Origin: Candidatus Paenalcaligenes intestinipullorum
Lineage (GTDB): Bacteria; Pseudomonadota; Gammaproteobacteria; Burkholderiales; Burkholderiaceae_B
Assembly (NCBI GenBank): GCA_019120675.1
Contig: DWUQ01000130.1
Coordinates: 1 to 25,743 of the forward strand
Reading direction: 5' to 3'
DNA length: 25,743 bases
Positions 1 through 7,498 of this stretch are shown here, piece by piece; the first letter of the stretch is position 1, and each line of letters opens with the position of its first letter. Below the pieces are notes generated by a model. The model had not been told where the DNA came from. It was given only the letters and a program-made list of their open reading frames with translations, and did not search any database. A program made the translations under genes and the position numbers.

Positions 1-35
1 GCCCAACTAAACCGCTTGAGCAGTGCAGGAAAAGA

Positions 36-65
36 ACTATAACCGAGAACTTTAACTGCTGTCAA
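36..65 (-). promoter_or_regulatory. Strong sigma70-like promoter firing leftward out of the window
   Basis: Read on the minus strand, a perfect -35 hexamer TTGACA (60-65) is followed by an 18-base spacer and the -10 hexamer TATAGT (36-41). The transcript would start around position 30 and leave the window at its left edge. A second site of the same design lies 118 bases upstream. This tandem arrangement is typical of rRNA operons and other heavily transcribed genes, but the transcribed gene is not in view, so its identity is an inference. Confidence 0.6.
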
Positions 66-153
66 GCATTTTGTTGGCCTGACGTTTTTTGCTGGGAACC
101 GAACTCGGTATAAATAAGGGAAAACCCGTAGTGCGGTGCAGCAAAGAAACGTA

Positions 154-183
154 ACTATAGCAACCAACTCGACACCTTGGCAA
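154..183 (-). promoter_or_regulatory. Second leftward promoter-like site, tandem with the one at 36-65
   Basis: On the minus strand, TTGCCA (178-183) and TATAGT (154-159) are separated by 18 bases, the same spacing and same -10 hexamer as the site at 36-65. Upstream of the -35 (about 184-215) lie runs of T and A that resemble an UP element. The -35 is weaker than in the downstream site. Confidence 0.45.
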
Positions 184-635
184 GCCTTTTTGATGAAAAA
201 AATGAAGAAACTTAACGAAAAAACATAACCCACTGATAACAAATGGAATTTATCTGAAAGTATTTTTGCTGCCCTTCTGAATGTTTTGGCGCATCTTGGA
301 TCGAGCCCTGCAAATTTGCCTCTTCTGTAGGACAACCCATACTTAACCATCACGTTTATTTTTTGGCGTGCTCGATGTTGCTTGCTCTGGCATTGACCAC
401 AACGAAATCTGATCAATAATCGCCTCGCACTTCTAATAACTCAAGAGCTAGGCATGCCAAGTCATGCGCGCAGTACTCCATGTCTATATATATAGAGTAA
501 TTTAGCCAATCAGGGAGCCTCACTTCTATATCGCTCACCCTTCCTGCGTTACACCATGTCGATACGCGCTCACTCTAGCAGAGTGGCTCATTAGTACAAT
601 TCTAGACAAATCCAGATTATTCGATAACGAGCCAC

Positions 636-1178
636 TTAGACTTCGGAGGCACTGCCCTTCAACAAAGACTTAAATCGCTGGGCAAACGGACCAAGCTTGG
701 GCTGGATGACGTACTGGCAATAGCCTTGCTGTGGGTTTTGCTCGTAGTAGCGATGATGAATCGTTTCGGCAGGCCAAAAACGTTCTGCCCCCCGCACACG
801 AGTGACAATTGGCTGTTCAAAATTAGGACTTAATTTTTGGATGGCTGCCTCAGCGTGTTGTTGTTGAGTAGCGTTTTGCGCAAAAATCACGGAAGCATAT
901 TGTGGCCCCACATCATTGCCTTGCCGATCTAAGGTGGTCGGATCATGAATCGCAAAGAACACTTCCAGCAGTTGAGCATAAGAAATTAGTTCAGGGTCAA
1001 AGCGTATTTGCACCACTTCAATATGACCAGTCCCTTGGTGGCAGACCTCTTCGTACGTCGGTTGTTGAGTATGGCCGCCTGCATAACCTGGCAGCACTTG
1101 CTCCACACCTTTTAGCTGACTAAACAGGGGCTCTAAGCACCAGAAGCACCCCCCTCCTAAAACAGCAACTTCCATCAT
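636..1178 (-). CDS. msrA: Peptide-methionine (S)-S-oxide reductase MsrA
   Basis: Cytosolic repair enzyme that reduces the S-epimer of methionine sulfoxide, free or in proteins, using thioredoxin as reductant. The protein has 180 residues, and the catalytic signature GCFWC lies at residues 10-14 with the nucleophilic cysteine at 11. A further Cys near residue 153 (GYCQYV) is a candidate resolving cysteine. The start is the first of two consecutive ATG codons. An AGGAGG ribosome site lies about six bases upstream, which makes this start firm. The gene stands alone and is divergent from lgt. Its leader carries two TATA-rich palindromes (1190-1199 and 1236-1250), the first directly upstream of the ribosome site. 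Such genes are often oxidative-stress regulated, but no known operator is recognised here. Confidence 0.96.
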   Translation of the reverse strand: MMEVAVLGGGCFWCLEPLFSQLKGVEQVLPGYAGGHTQQPTYEEVCHQGTGHIEVVQIRFDPELISYAQLLEVFFAIHDPTTLDRQGNDVGPQYASVIFAQNATQQQHAEAAIQKLSPNFEQPIVTRVRGAERFWPAETIHHRYYEQNPQQGYCQYVIQPKLGPFAQRFKSLLKGSASEV

Positions 1179-1189
1179 GTTGACCTCCT

Positions 1190-1250
1190 TCTATATAGAC
1201 ACATGTAAAACCAAGCAGGCTGTTCACTCTACTCCCTCTATATATATGAG
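1190..1250. promoter_or_regulatory. Two TATA-rich palindromes in the msrA-lgt divergent region
   Basis: TCTATATAGA (1190-1199) is a perfect palindrome lying between the msrA ribosome site and the upstream region. CTCTATATATATGAG (1236-1250) is a near-perfect one. The 11-mer CTCTATATATA recurs at 486-497 (minus) and at 2878-2888 (minus, at the start of the SIMPL gene). They could be operators, promoter -10 regions or low-complexity sequence. The role is unknown. Confidence 0.35.
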
Positions 1251-1371
1251 CTTATACGCGCTGCTTTCTCGGTTGCCTAGTATGGTTTATGCTTGGCGTT
1301 GCCTAAAAACTCAAATGGGTTGTTGTGGTTTAGTCTGAAGACAGCCCATGTAAACTCTCCTATGGATCCTC

Positions 1372-2160
1372 ATGCTTATACACCCTGAATTTGACCCTAT
1401 CGCCCTTCAGGTAGGGCCATTAGCCATTCATTGGTATGGCTTAATGTATTTGATCGGTTTTGGCTTGGTTTGGCTGCTGGGTAATTATCGTATTCGTACG
1501 ACTGCAGCGCCCTTTAGTAAAGCACGCTTTGAGGATTTGATCTTTTACTGTGTGGCCGGTGTGGTGCTCGGTGGTCGCTTAGGCTATACGCTGTTTTATC
1601 AACCCAGCTACTACCTACACCATCCTTTAGAGATCCTCTATGTATGGCAAGGGGGTATGGCGTTTCATGGTGGTTTAATTGGGGTATTACTCGCTATTGC
1701 GATTTTTGCGCGTCGCCAACAGCTGCATTTTTTGCAAGTGAGCGATTTTTTGGCTCCCCTCATCCCTCTTGGATTGGCCGCTGGTCGTTTAGGGAATTTT
1801 ATTAATGGTGAGCTGTGGGGCAGAGCTAGCTCTGTGCCATGGGCCATGATTTTCCCACAAGCCCAAGATGGGGGGATTGCGCGTCACCCTTCGCAGCTTT
1901 ATCAGATGGCACTAGAGGGTATCGTGCTATTCGTGGTGCTGTGGTGGTTCAGTAGCCGCCCACGTCCGATGGGTCGTGTGAGTGCTCTATTTTTGATTGG
2001 CTATGGTGCCTTTCGCTTTATGGTCGAGTTTACCCGCGAGCCAGATAGCTTTTTGGGCTTACTGGCGGGCGGGCTATCGATGGGGCAGCTGCTATCGATA
2101 CCTATGATTCTGGCTGGTCTGGCTTTGTGGTGGTGGTCGGGGCGGCGTCACTTAGCTTGA
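1372..2160 (+). CDS. lgt: Phosphatidylglycerol--prolipoprotein diacylglyceryl transferase Lgt
   Basis: Inner-membrane enzyme for the first step of lipoprotein maturation: it moves a diacylglyceryl group from phosphatidylglycerol to the lipobox cysteine of prolipoproteins such as Pal in this window. The protein has 262 residues and several hydrophobic segments. The catalytic-region histidine lies in GGMAFHGG (H99), and the family signature GRLGNFINGELWGR is at 138-151. The N-terminus (HPEFDPIALQVGPLAIHWYG) is typical, supporting the start at 1372, although no strong ribosome site precedes it. The 3' end overlaps the convergent SIMPL gene by 59 bases, so the Trp-rich C-terminus of Lgt and the tail of the SIMPL protein share DNA. 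Confidence 0.97.
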   Translation: MLIHPEFDPIALQVGPLAIHWYGLMYLIGFGLVWLLGNYRIRTTAAPFSKARFEDLIFYCVAGVVLGGRLGYTLFYQPSYYLHHPLEILYVWQGGMAFHGGLIGVLLAIAIFARRQQLHFLQVSDFLAPLIPLGLAAGRLGNFINGELWGRASSVPWAMIFPQAQDGGIARHPSQLYQMALEGIVLFVVLWWFSSRPRPMGRVSALFLIGYGAFRFMVEFTREPDSFLGLLAGGLSMGQLLSIPMILAGLALWWWSGRRHLA

Positions 2161-2893
2161 TGGTGCCATGGATCGCCACACGAATACGCTCGCTGCCGCC
2201 CTCGATCGTTGGCCCTGATGCCGCATCGGCAGCGCGCAAAGAGCTGGATTCGGCCGTCGCCATCATCGCTTTAGCAAAATAGGGACGCACGGTGTTGGTA
2301 TCGGGTGTCTCGACATTAAGCTGCTCATATTGGTAACTTTTGAAGCCAGCGCTCTGGCTGATTAGACTGGCCCGCTGTTCGAAATTAGAAAAGGCTTGTT
2401 GGATAAGCTTAGCCGTATGCTGGGTCAGCGCTTCAGGCGATAGACTAAACTCCCAACGCGCGATGCTCAGCCCTGTATCCAGCTCAGCGGCAAGGTTGCT
2501 TGCTGCTTGAAAGTCACTGGATTTGAGCTTTAGCTCGGCGCGACCACGCCAGCCACTAATTTGCCCCTTGTCGTTGGTGGTGGGGTAAATACGATAGCTT
2601 TCGCTGCTAACCTCGACGCTTGACTGCTTTTTAGCTTGGTTTAAAGCGGCATCAATGGTTTTGCGTAAGGCTTTGTCGACGACCTCTTGGCGCGCACCGC
2701 TTTGCTCGGTAGCGAGATAAATCGTAATCCGATCAAATGGCACCTCCATCCCCGCCTCGGCTTGTAGGGTAACCTGGGGCGAGGCGACCGAATGAGTAAC
2801 CATCGCGGACGGGGGGTTTTCCGCTAAGACGGCGCCACCATAAGCACTGGCTAACAAACCTAAAAACAATCCACGTATATATAGAGTGCGCAT
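2102..2893 (-). CDS. SIMPL (DUF541) domain periplasmic protein
   Basis: Predicted secreted protein of 263 residues. A signal peptide occupies about residues 1-24, with cleavage likely after VLA, before ENPP. The rest matches the SIMPL/DUF541 style: an early AEAGMEVPFDRITIYL segment, a central charged region, and a late SERIRVAIHGTIKLSD strand. The family's function is poorly defined; some members are linked to outer-membrane or oxidative-stress phenotypes. The last 19 or so residues (Thr/Pro-rich tail) are encoded antisense to the end of lgt. The start is preceded by an AGGATAGG stretch. The gene begins only 17 bases after the U-tract of the 6S RNA terminator, so it needs read-through or a promoter inside the 6S region. 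Confidence 0.8.
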   Translation of the reverse strand: MRTLYIRGLFLGLLASAYGGAVLAENPPSAMVTHSVASPQVTLQAEAGMEVPFDRITIYLATEQSGARQEVVDKALRKTIDAALNQAKKQSSVEVSSESYRIYPTTNDKGQISGWRGRAELKLKSSDFQAASNLAAELDTGLSIARWEFSLSPEALTQHTAKLIQQAFSNFEQRASLISQSAGFKSYQYEQLNVETPDTNTVRPYFAKAMMATAESSSLRAADAASGPTIEGGSERIRVAIHGTIKLSDAAPTTTTKPDQPES

Positions 2894-2914
2894 AAGCCTA
2901 TCCTATAAAGAGAA

Positions 2915-2948
2915 AAAGCCTGTCGCAAACAGTATTACGACAGGCTTT
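2915..2948 (-). terminator. Rho-independent terminator of the zapA-6S RNA transcript
   Basis: A perfect 11-base inverted repeat (AAAGCCTGTCG at 2915-2925, CGACAGGCTTT at 2938-2948) encloses a 12-base loop. On the minus strand it runs straight into TTTTTCTC. It lies just after the 3' end of the 6S RNA and just before the SIMPL start codon. Confidence 0.9.
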
Positions 2949-2951
2949 AGT

Positions 2952-3140
2952 GCAATGCCCCACGGGTGCCGTCTAGGCCGGCATCCTGGAAACCGAGAGT
3001 CCAAGATGGTTGCCATCAAACAAGCTTCGGGTTCGCTAGCGAGTAGCGATCACACCCACTTGTTAATCCAGCAACCTGATGCCATAAGCATTGGTTCAAG
3101 GAATATATGGCCACGTCACGAACACCGTAGGGACTTAAGG
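2952..3140 (-). ncRNA. ssrS: 6S RNA, regulator of sigma70 RNA polymerase
   Basis: About 185-190 nt, the usual 6S length, directly downstream of zapA as in many proteobacteria. The two ends form the closing stem: GTCCCTACGGTG (minus strand of 3123-3134) pairs with CACCCGTGGGG (minus strand of 2958-2968). The 5' half carries GGTGTTCGTGACG, GGCCA and CCTTGAACC, close to the conserved 5' parts of E. coli 6S RNA (GATGTTCGC, GGGCCA, CCCTGAGCC). The 3' half has CCCGAAGC and CGGCACC counterparts. A strong terminator follows. 6S RNA mimics an open promoter and holds RNA polymerase in stationary phase. The exact ends are estimated; no promoter was assigned. Confidence 0.85.
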
Positions 3141-3155
3141 GGTAAATCGATGAGA

Positions 3156-3461
3156 CTACAGCGTGGTGCTGGGTAGAGCTTCATCAATCAATGTATTCAT
3201 GTGATCTATTTTACGCTTGAAATCGCCAATTGCAACACCCCCGAGCGGACCATCGGGTGCACGCATGGCTAATAGCTCCGTAGCAATTTGTAAGGCAGCC
3301 ATCACAGCAATGCGATCATTGCCCGATACACGGCCTGTTTCTTGGATTTTGGCGATGCTGCGCTCGACATGAGCAATGGCAGCAAGTAGGTTGTCTTTTT
3401 CGGCTGGTGGGCAAGCTAATGTGTAATCACGTCCTAAAATGGATATTTCCACGCGTTCCAT
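3156..3461 (-). CDS. zapA: Cell division protein ZapA
   Basis: Cytosolic protein that binds and bundles FtsZ filaments at the division ring. The protein has 101 residues. The N-terminal head is MERVEISILGRDYTLACP, followed by the helical part with AEKDNLLAAIAHVERS and NDRIAVMAALQIATELL, all typical for ZapA. The reading frame stays open upstream to 3566, but the start at 3461 is chosen because the conserved N-terminus begins there and an AGGAG ribosome site sits five bases before it. The stop codon of the upstream coiled-coil gene overlaps that ribosome site, so the two genes are translationally coupled. 6S RNA follows immediately downstream. Confidence 0.93.
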   Translation of the reverse strand: MERVEISILGRDYTLACPPAEKDNLLAAIAHVERSIAKIQETGRVSGNDRIAVMAALQIATELLAMRAPDGPLGGVAIGDFKRKIDHMNTLIDEALPSTTL

Positions 3462-3463
3462 AA

Positions 3464-3871
3464 CTACTCCTGAGCGGGTGCGCCGGGTAGGCGAGCTAAT
3501 ATCGTTTGCACTTGTGTCCGTGCGTCGTTCGCAACACCACGTAAGGTGGCATTTTGTGTTTGGCACACTTGCAATTGGTCTTTGAGTTGCTGGACATCGA
3601 ACTCGCGTTGGGCGCGCTCAACCAATAACTCCGCTTGCACTTCTTCGGCTTGCTGCAACGCCACTTCAATATCCGCTTGGTGCTTAACAGACACCTCCGC
3701 CACCGACGCATACGCTTCGCGCTGGCTTTCTAGCTCGTCTTGGAGACGCTGCTGATCGGTTTCAAGGGCTTTAACACGCGCCAATAAGGCCGAACGTTCG
3801 GCTTTGAGCTGTTGGGTATGTGCGGCCAATTGTCGTATGCGATCGGCCAGGAGATCTAGATCCTGCAACAT
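3464..3871 (-). CDS. Coiled-coil protein upstream of zapA (ZapB-like)
   Basis: The protein has about 135 residues, almost entirely heptad-rich helix (from LDLLADRIRQLAAHTQQL onward, with many Leu, Gln, Glu and Ala) and no signal peptide or membrane segment. Small coiled-coil proteins encoded just before zapA are common in beta- and gammaproteobacteria and are thought to act with ZapA at the division ring, as ZapB does. Direct homology to ZapB cannot be shown from this sequence. The frame extends to a TTG at 3895; the ATG at 3871 is preferred because MLQDLDLLADR resembles the usual N-terminus, but neither start has a clear ribosome site. The stop is two bases from the zapA start codon. Confidence 0.75.
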   Translation of the reverse strand: MLQDLDLLADRIRQLAAHTQQLKAERSALLARVKALETDQQRLQDELESQREAYASVAEVSVKHQADIEVALQQAEEVQAELLVERAQREFDVQQLKDQLQVCQTQNATLRGVANDARTQVQTILARLPGAPAQE

Positions 3872-4090
3872 AAGCGATGAAATAGTCGAAACCAAATAAG
3901 TGGTTAGAAGAAAAGTACGAACATTAGCATCATAACTGCTATTGCAAAATCATGCTGCCGTAAGATGCAGCAAGGCGTAAACAGTATGACCGCCCAGCAT
4001 TAGAGTATCCTACACTACTGGTTTCCTTCTTTGATGGGCTGAATTGCCTACTATATCTTAAGTTTTATTTTGTTCGAACACGGAGTTGTT

Positions 4091-5005
4091 ATGTCCTCGG
4101 TACAGAAAAAAATGTACGCCCCCCTGCCTCCCGCTAGGATTGCTTTTATAGGTTTAGGCGTAATGGGTTTTCCAATGGCGGGGCACTTAGCTCGTGCTGG
4201 CCACCACATCACGGTTTATAACCGCACGCGTAGCAAAGCGGAAGCGTGGGTGGCTGAGTTTGGCCACCAATATGCTGAGTCGCCCGCTGAGGCTGCTAAG
4301 AATGCTGAGTTGGTTTTTTTCTGTGTCGGTAACGATCAAGACTTATATGAGGTGGTGGCAGGCCCTGAGGGCGCGTTACAGCAGGCGCAAGCTGGAGCAA
4401 TTTTTATTGATCACACTACGGCGTCCGCACTCATTGCTCGCACCCTAAACGAGCATTGCTTAAACGCCGATGTGCAGTTTATTGATGCGCCGATCTCGGG
4501 TGGGCAAGCTGGAGCAGTGGCCGGAAAGCTGAGCATCATGTGCGGTGCCCCACAAGCTGCTTTTAATCAAGTCCTGCCCTATCTAGAGTGTTATGGCACG
4601 ATGATTGAGCGTCTGGGAGACGTGGGAGCAGGCCAGCTGTGCAAAATGGTCAATCAAATATGTGTAGTGGGTGTATTACAAGGCCTAAGCGAGGGCTTAG
4701 CGTTTGGCGAGCAGGCTGGCTTAGATATGGATAAAGTCGTTAAAGTGATTAGCGGTGGGGCCGCATCCAGCTGGCAAATGCTCAATCGTAGCCAAACCAT
4801 GCTGGAGCGAGAGTTTGATTTTGGCTTTGCTGTGGATTGGATGCGCAAGGACTTAGGGCTCGTGCTTAACGAAGCACGCAACAATGGCGCGCGCCTGCCG
4901 CTGACGGCTATGATTGACCAGCTCTACGGTGAGGTGCAGCAACGTGGGGGTGGGCGGCTGGATAGCTCAAGCTTGATTACTTTGCTTGGCAAGCACGAAA
5001 ATTAA
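4091..5005 (+). CDS. NAD(P)-dependent 3-hydroxyisobutyrate dehydrogenase-family oxidoreductase
   Basis: Cytosolic beta-hydroxyacid dehydrogenase, 304 residues from the ATG at 4091, which has GGAG about six bases upstream. The frame is open to a TTG at 4070. The nucleotide-binding motif GLGVMG is at 21-26. The substrate-binding segment DAPISGGQAGAVAG starts at 132. The catalytic lysine lies in GQLCKMVNQ (K185, with N189). These place it with 3-hydroxyisobutyrate dehydrogenases and 2-hydroxy-3-oxopropionate (tartronate semialdehyde) reductases, and the true substrate cannot be chosen from sequence alone. No valine or glyoxylate pathway genes lie nearby. It is divergent from the coiled-coil/zapA cluster. 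Confidence 0.85.
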   Translation: MSSVQKKMYAPLPPARIAFIGLGVMGFPMAGHLARAGHHITVYNRTRSKAEAWVAEFGHQYAESPAEAAKNAELVFFCVGNDQDLYEVVAGPEGALQQAQAGAIFIDHTTASALIARTLNEHCLNADVQFIDAPISGGQAGAVAGKLSIMCGAPQAAFNQVLPYLECYGTMIERLGDVGAGQLCKMVNQICVVGVLQGLSEGLAFGEQAGLDMDKVVKVISGGAASSWQMLNRSQTMLEREFDFGFAVDWMRKDLGLVLNEARNNGARLPLTAMIDQLYGEVQQRGGGRLDSSSLITLLGKHEN

Positions 5006-5045
5006 GACCCTCACTCGCCCGACCCGAATTGCGTATCTATTTCAC

Positions 5046-5609
5046 TTATTTAACAGGTAGAATTAGCGACTTAGTTACCGAACGCTGTTTGCTATCAGGA
5101 TGCAAGTGCTGACGCAGATAACGAGACTCTTGGCGCTGCCTAAATAACAACCCGGCCAATTCATGCAAAGCTTGGAAGTACACATCCCGCTTGAAATCGA
5201 CCACTCCTTCGAGCGGGATCCAGTATTGACTCCAACGCCACGCATCGAACTCTGGCGTAGGGGTTGCGCGCAGGCTAACGTCCGTGTCTCGGCCCAGCAT
5301 CCGCAACAAAAACCAGATTTGTTTTTGCCCTTTGTAATGCCCTCGTGATTCACGACGAATAAAATGATTGGGTACGTCATAACGCAACCAATTACGGGTC
5401 CGTCCTAATATGCGCACATGCTCTGGAAGCAAACCGACTTCTTCGTATAGCTCACGGTACATCGCTTGCACTGGGCTTTCGCCATGGCGGATTCCCCCTT
5501 GAGGAAATTGCCAAGCATGCTCGCGAATACGCTTGCCCCAAAACACTTCGTTTTTGCTGTTAGCAAGAATAATTCCAACATTAGGACGGTAGCCTTCTCG
5601 ATCCAACAT
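5046..5609 (-). CDS. rppH: RNA pyrophosphohydrolase RppH (NudH)
   Basis: Nudix hydrolase that removes pyrophosphate from the triphosphorylated 5' end of mRNAs and so starts RNase E-dependent decay. The protein has 187 residues. The Nudix box is complete: G38, E44, then REL-Y-EE-V-GL at 52-60. The N-terminus MLDREGYRPNVGIILAN and segments AWQFPQGGI, GHYKGQKQIWFLL and EFDAWRW are characteristic of RppH rather than other Nudix enzymes. The C-terminal 30 residues (QRQESRYLRQHLHPDSK and beyond) are an extra polar tail. The start has AGGTGG upstream. It is divergent from proS, with 67 bases between. Confidence 0.93.
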   Translation of the reverse strand: MLDREGYRPNVGIILANSKNEVFWGKRIREHAWQFPQGGIRHGESPVQAMYRELYEEVGLLPEHVRILGRTRNWLRYDVPNHFIRRESRGHYKGQKQIWFLLRMLGRDTDVSLRATPTPEFDAWRWSQYWIPLEGVVDFKRDVYFQALHELAGLLFRQRQESRYLRQHLHPDSKQRSVTKSLILPVK

Positions 5610-5676
5610 AGGCCACCTCTAGATTAAATTTGAATACAATTATCGTTAATTATACGTATCACTTGAGCTCATAACC

Positions 5677-7419
5677 ATGTATGCCAGTCAGTTTCATCTA
5701 AATACACTTAAAGAAGCCCCTGCCGACGCAGAAGTAGCCAGCCATCAACTGCTTACACGAGCAGGCATGGTGCGTCGAATCGCCGGAGGGATTTACTCCT
5801 ACATGCCTTTAGGTTTCAAGGTGTTAAAGAAAATCGAAGGGATTGTGCGCGAAGAAATGGACCGCGCTGGGGCGCTGGAAATTCTCATGCCTTTTGTGCA
5901 GCCCGCAGAGCTGTGGCAAGAAACCGGCCGTTGGGAAAAATACGGCGAGGAGCTGCTCCGAATCAAAGACCGTCACCAGCGAGACTTTGTTTTACAGCCT
6001 ACATCTGAAGAGGTGGTGACGGATTTAGCGCGAAATGAAATTCAAAGCTGGCGCCAGCTCCCTGTCAATTTCTATCATATCCAAACAAAATTCCGTGATG
6101 AACGCCGCCCCCGCTTTGGCCTCATGCGTAGCCGTGAATTCATTATGAAGGATGCCTACTCCTTTGACCGAGATGTCGAAAGCGCACAAGCCAGCTATGA
6201 CAAGATGTATGACGCCTACATTCGTATCTTTACGCGACTGGGGTTGAATTTCCGTGCTGTAGCAGCGGATACCGGCGCAATTGGTGGTTCGCGCAGTCAT
6301 GAGTTTCAAGTGATTGCCGACACGGGTGAAGATGAAATCGTCTACAACCCTGAGAGTGATTATGCCGCCAATATCGAGCTGGCGGCCGCACCGTCCTTAT
6401 TGGATGAGCGTCAGGCAGCGACCGAAGCTCTCACCAAAACCCCCACGCCAAACTGTGGTAAATGCATAGAGGTGGCGCACCTGCTTAATAGAGAGCTAAG
6501 TGAAACGGTTAAAAGTGTAGTGCTCGCCACCGGAAACCTTGCCGAAGATGACTCTACCGACACGCAGCTTTGGTTGTTGATGGTACGCGGTGATCATGAT
6601 GTGAATGAAGTCAAAGTCTCTAAGCTCGCCGGATTTGAGCACGGCCATCGATTGGCCACAGAAGCTGAAATCTTGGAGACCTTTGGATGCGAGCCCGGCT
6701 ATCTCGGCCCTATACAAACCCAACGCCCCATCAAGGTTATTGCCGACTTAACGGTCGCCAATATGAGTGATTTTATTTGTGGTGCCAATGAAGCGCACTA
6801 TCACTATACTGGTGCGAATTGGGGTCGCGATTTACCCGAGCCTGATTTTATTGCCGACATCCGCAATGTGGTGGCGGGTGATCCGGACCCGTCCGGTGGC
6901 TCTTTAGCGATCCAACGCGGTATTGAAGTGGGGCATGTGTTTTTCTTGGGTGACACGTACTCTAAAGCCTTAAACGCACGCTTTTTGGACGCAACAGGCA
7001 AACCAAGCTTAATGCAAATGGGTTGTTATGGCATTGGCATTAGTCGTATTGCAGCGGCCGCCATTGAACAAAACCACGATGAACACGGTATTATTTGGCC
7101 ACGAGCCATTGCGCCTTTCGAGGTGGTGATTTGCGGCTTGGGCTTTCATAAAAGCGAAAACGTCCGCACACAGGCTGAAGCCTTGTACCAAGCGCTTACC
7201 GCCGCAGGCATCGAGGTTATTTTAGATGATCGCGATATTCGACCTGGCGTGATGTTTGCTGATTGGGAGCTTATTGGCGTGCCCATGCGCGTGACTATTG
7301 GTGATCGTGGCCTAAAAGAAGGTGTACTTGAAGTGCAAACGCGTCGTACAGGCGAAGTAACTAAAATTAAGCCTGATGAGGCAGTGGATTACCTACGCCA
7401 CAGCCTTGAAAGTCTTTGA
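5677..7419 (+). CDS. proS: Prolyl-tRNA synthetase
   Basis: Class II aminoacyl-tRNA synthetase, 580 residues, of the long bacterial type with an editing (INS) domain. TSEE is at 109-112. Motif 2 with FRDERRPRFGLMRSREF starts at residue 139. The editing insertion lies roughly between residues 220 and 400. Motif 3 MGCYGIGISR starts at 448, and the anticodon-binding domain follows (IAPFEVVICGLG onward, with DDRDIRPGVMFADWELIGVP). The length fits the family. The start is the conserved MYASQFHLNTLKEAP; the ribosome site is weak. The gene is separated from ybgC by 79 bases with no terminator seen, so some read-through into the Tol cluster is possible. Confidence 0.97.
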   Translation: MYASQFHLNTLKEAPADAEVASHQLLTRAGMVRRIAGGIYSYMPLGFKVLKKIEGIVREEMDRAGALEILMPFVQPAELWQETGRWEKYGEELLRIKDRHQRDFVLQPTSEEVVTDLARNEIQSWRQLPVNFYHIQTKFRDERRPRFGLMRSREFIMKDAYSFDRDVESAQASYDKMYDAYIRIFTRLGLNFRAVAADTGAIGGSRSHEFQVIADTGEDEIVYNPESDYAANIELAAAPSLLDERQAATEALTKTPTPNCGKCIEVAHLLNRELSETVKSVVLATGNLAEDDSTDTQLWLLMVRGDHDVNEVKVSKLAGFEHGHRLATEAEILETFGCEPGYLGPIQTQRPIKVIADLTVANMSDFICGANEAHYHYTGANWGRDLPEPDFIADIRNVVAGDPDPSGGSLAIQRGIEVGHVFFLGDTYSKALNARFLDATGKPSLMQMGCYGIGISRIAAAAIEQNHDEHGIIWPRAIAPFEVVICGLGFHKSENVRTQAEALYQALTAAGIEVILDDRDIRPGVMFADWELIGVPMRVTIGDRGLKEGVLEVQTRRTGEVTKIKPDEAVDYLRHSLESL

Positions 7420-7498
7420 TTTGCTTTAACCGGCTGGACCAAATGGCTCAGCCAATAATACGTGCACGCTCTGAATTTTTACGGTGTTGTAGTAAAAA

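Larger units (their letters stand above)
1..635. other. Gene-free left edge, AT-rich, mostly unexplained
   Basis: No open reading frame with a plausible start and ribosome site was found on either strand. The leftmost 190 bases carry two promoter-like elements on the minus strand (listed separately). The perfect palindrome TCTATATATATAGA lies at 483-496. A small hairpin, CACTCT-AGC-AGAGTG, lies at 571-585. Its right arm overlaps the left arm (582-589, AGTGGCTC) of a second, longer-range inverted repeat whose right arm (629-636) touches the msrA stop codon, so only one of the two can form at a time. Neither has a U-tract, so neither is called as a terminator. I recognise nothing in 200-480. 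Confidence 0.6.

Noticed and set aside
194..229. A possible 11-residue Lys-rich peptide on the plus strand
   Set aside because: No ribosome site, no promoter, and the A-rich stretch is better explained as sequence upstream of the leftward promoters.
2886..3176. A 96-codon open frame on the plus strand
   Set aside because: It runs antisense through the 6S RNA and its terminator, and the protein has no recognisable feature.
3462..3566. Upstream extension of zapA
   Set aside because: The conserved ZapA N-terminus and an AGGAG site fix the start at 3461; the extension overlaps the coiled-coil gene.
3953..3972. TGCTGC / GCAGCA inverted repeat between the coiled-coil gene and the dehydrogenase gene
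   Set aside because: Only six bases per arm, no link to a promoter or ribosome site; likely chance.
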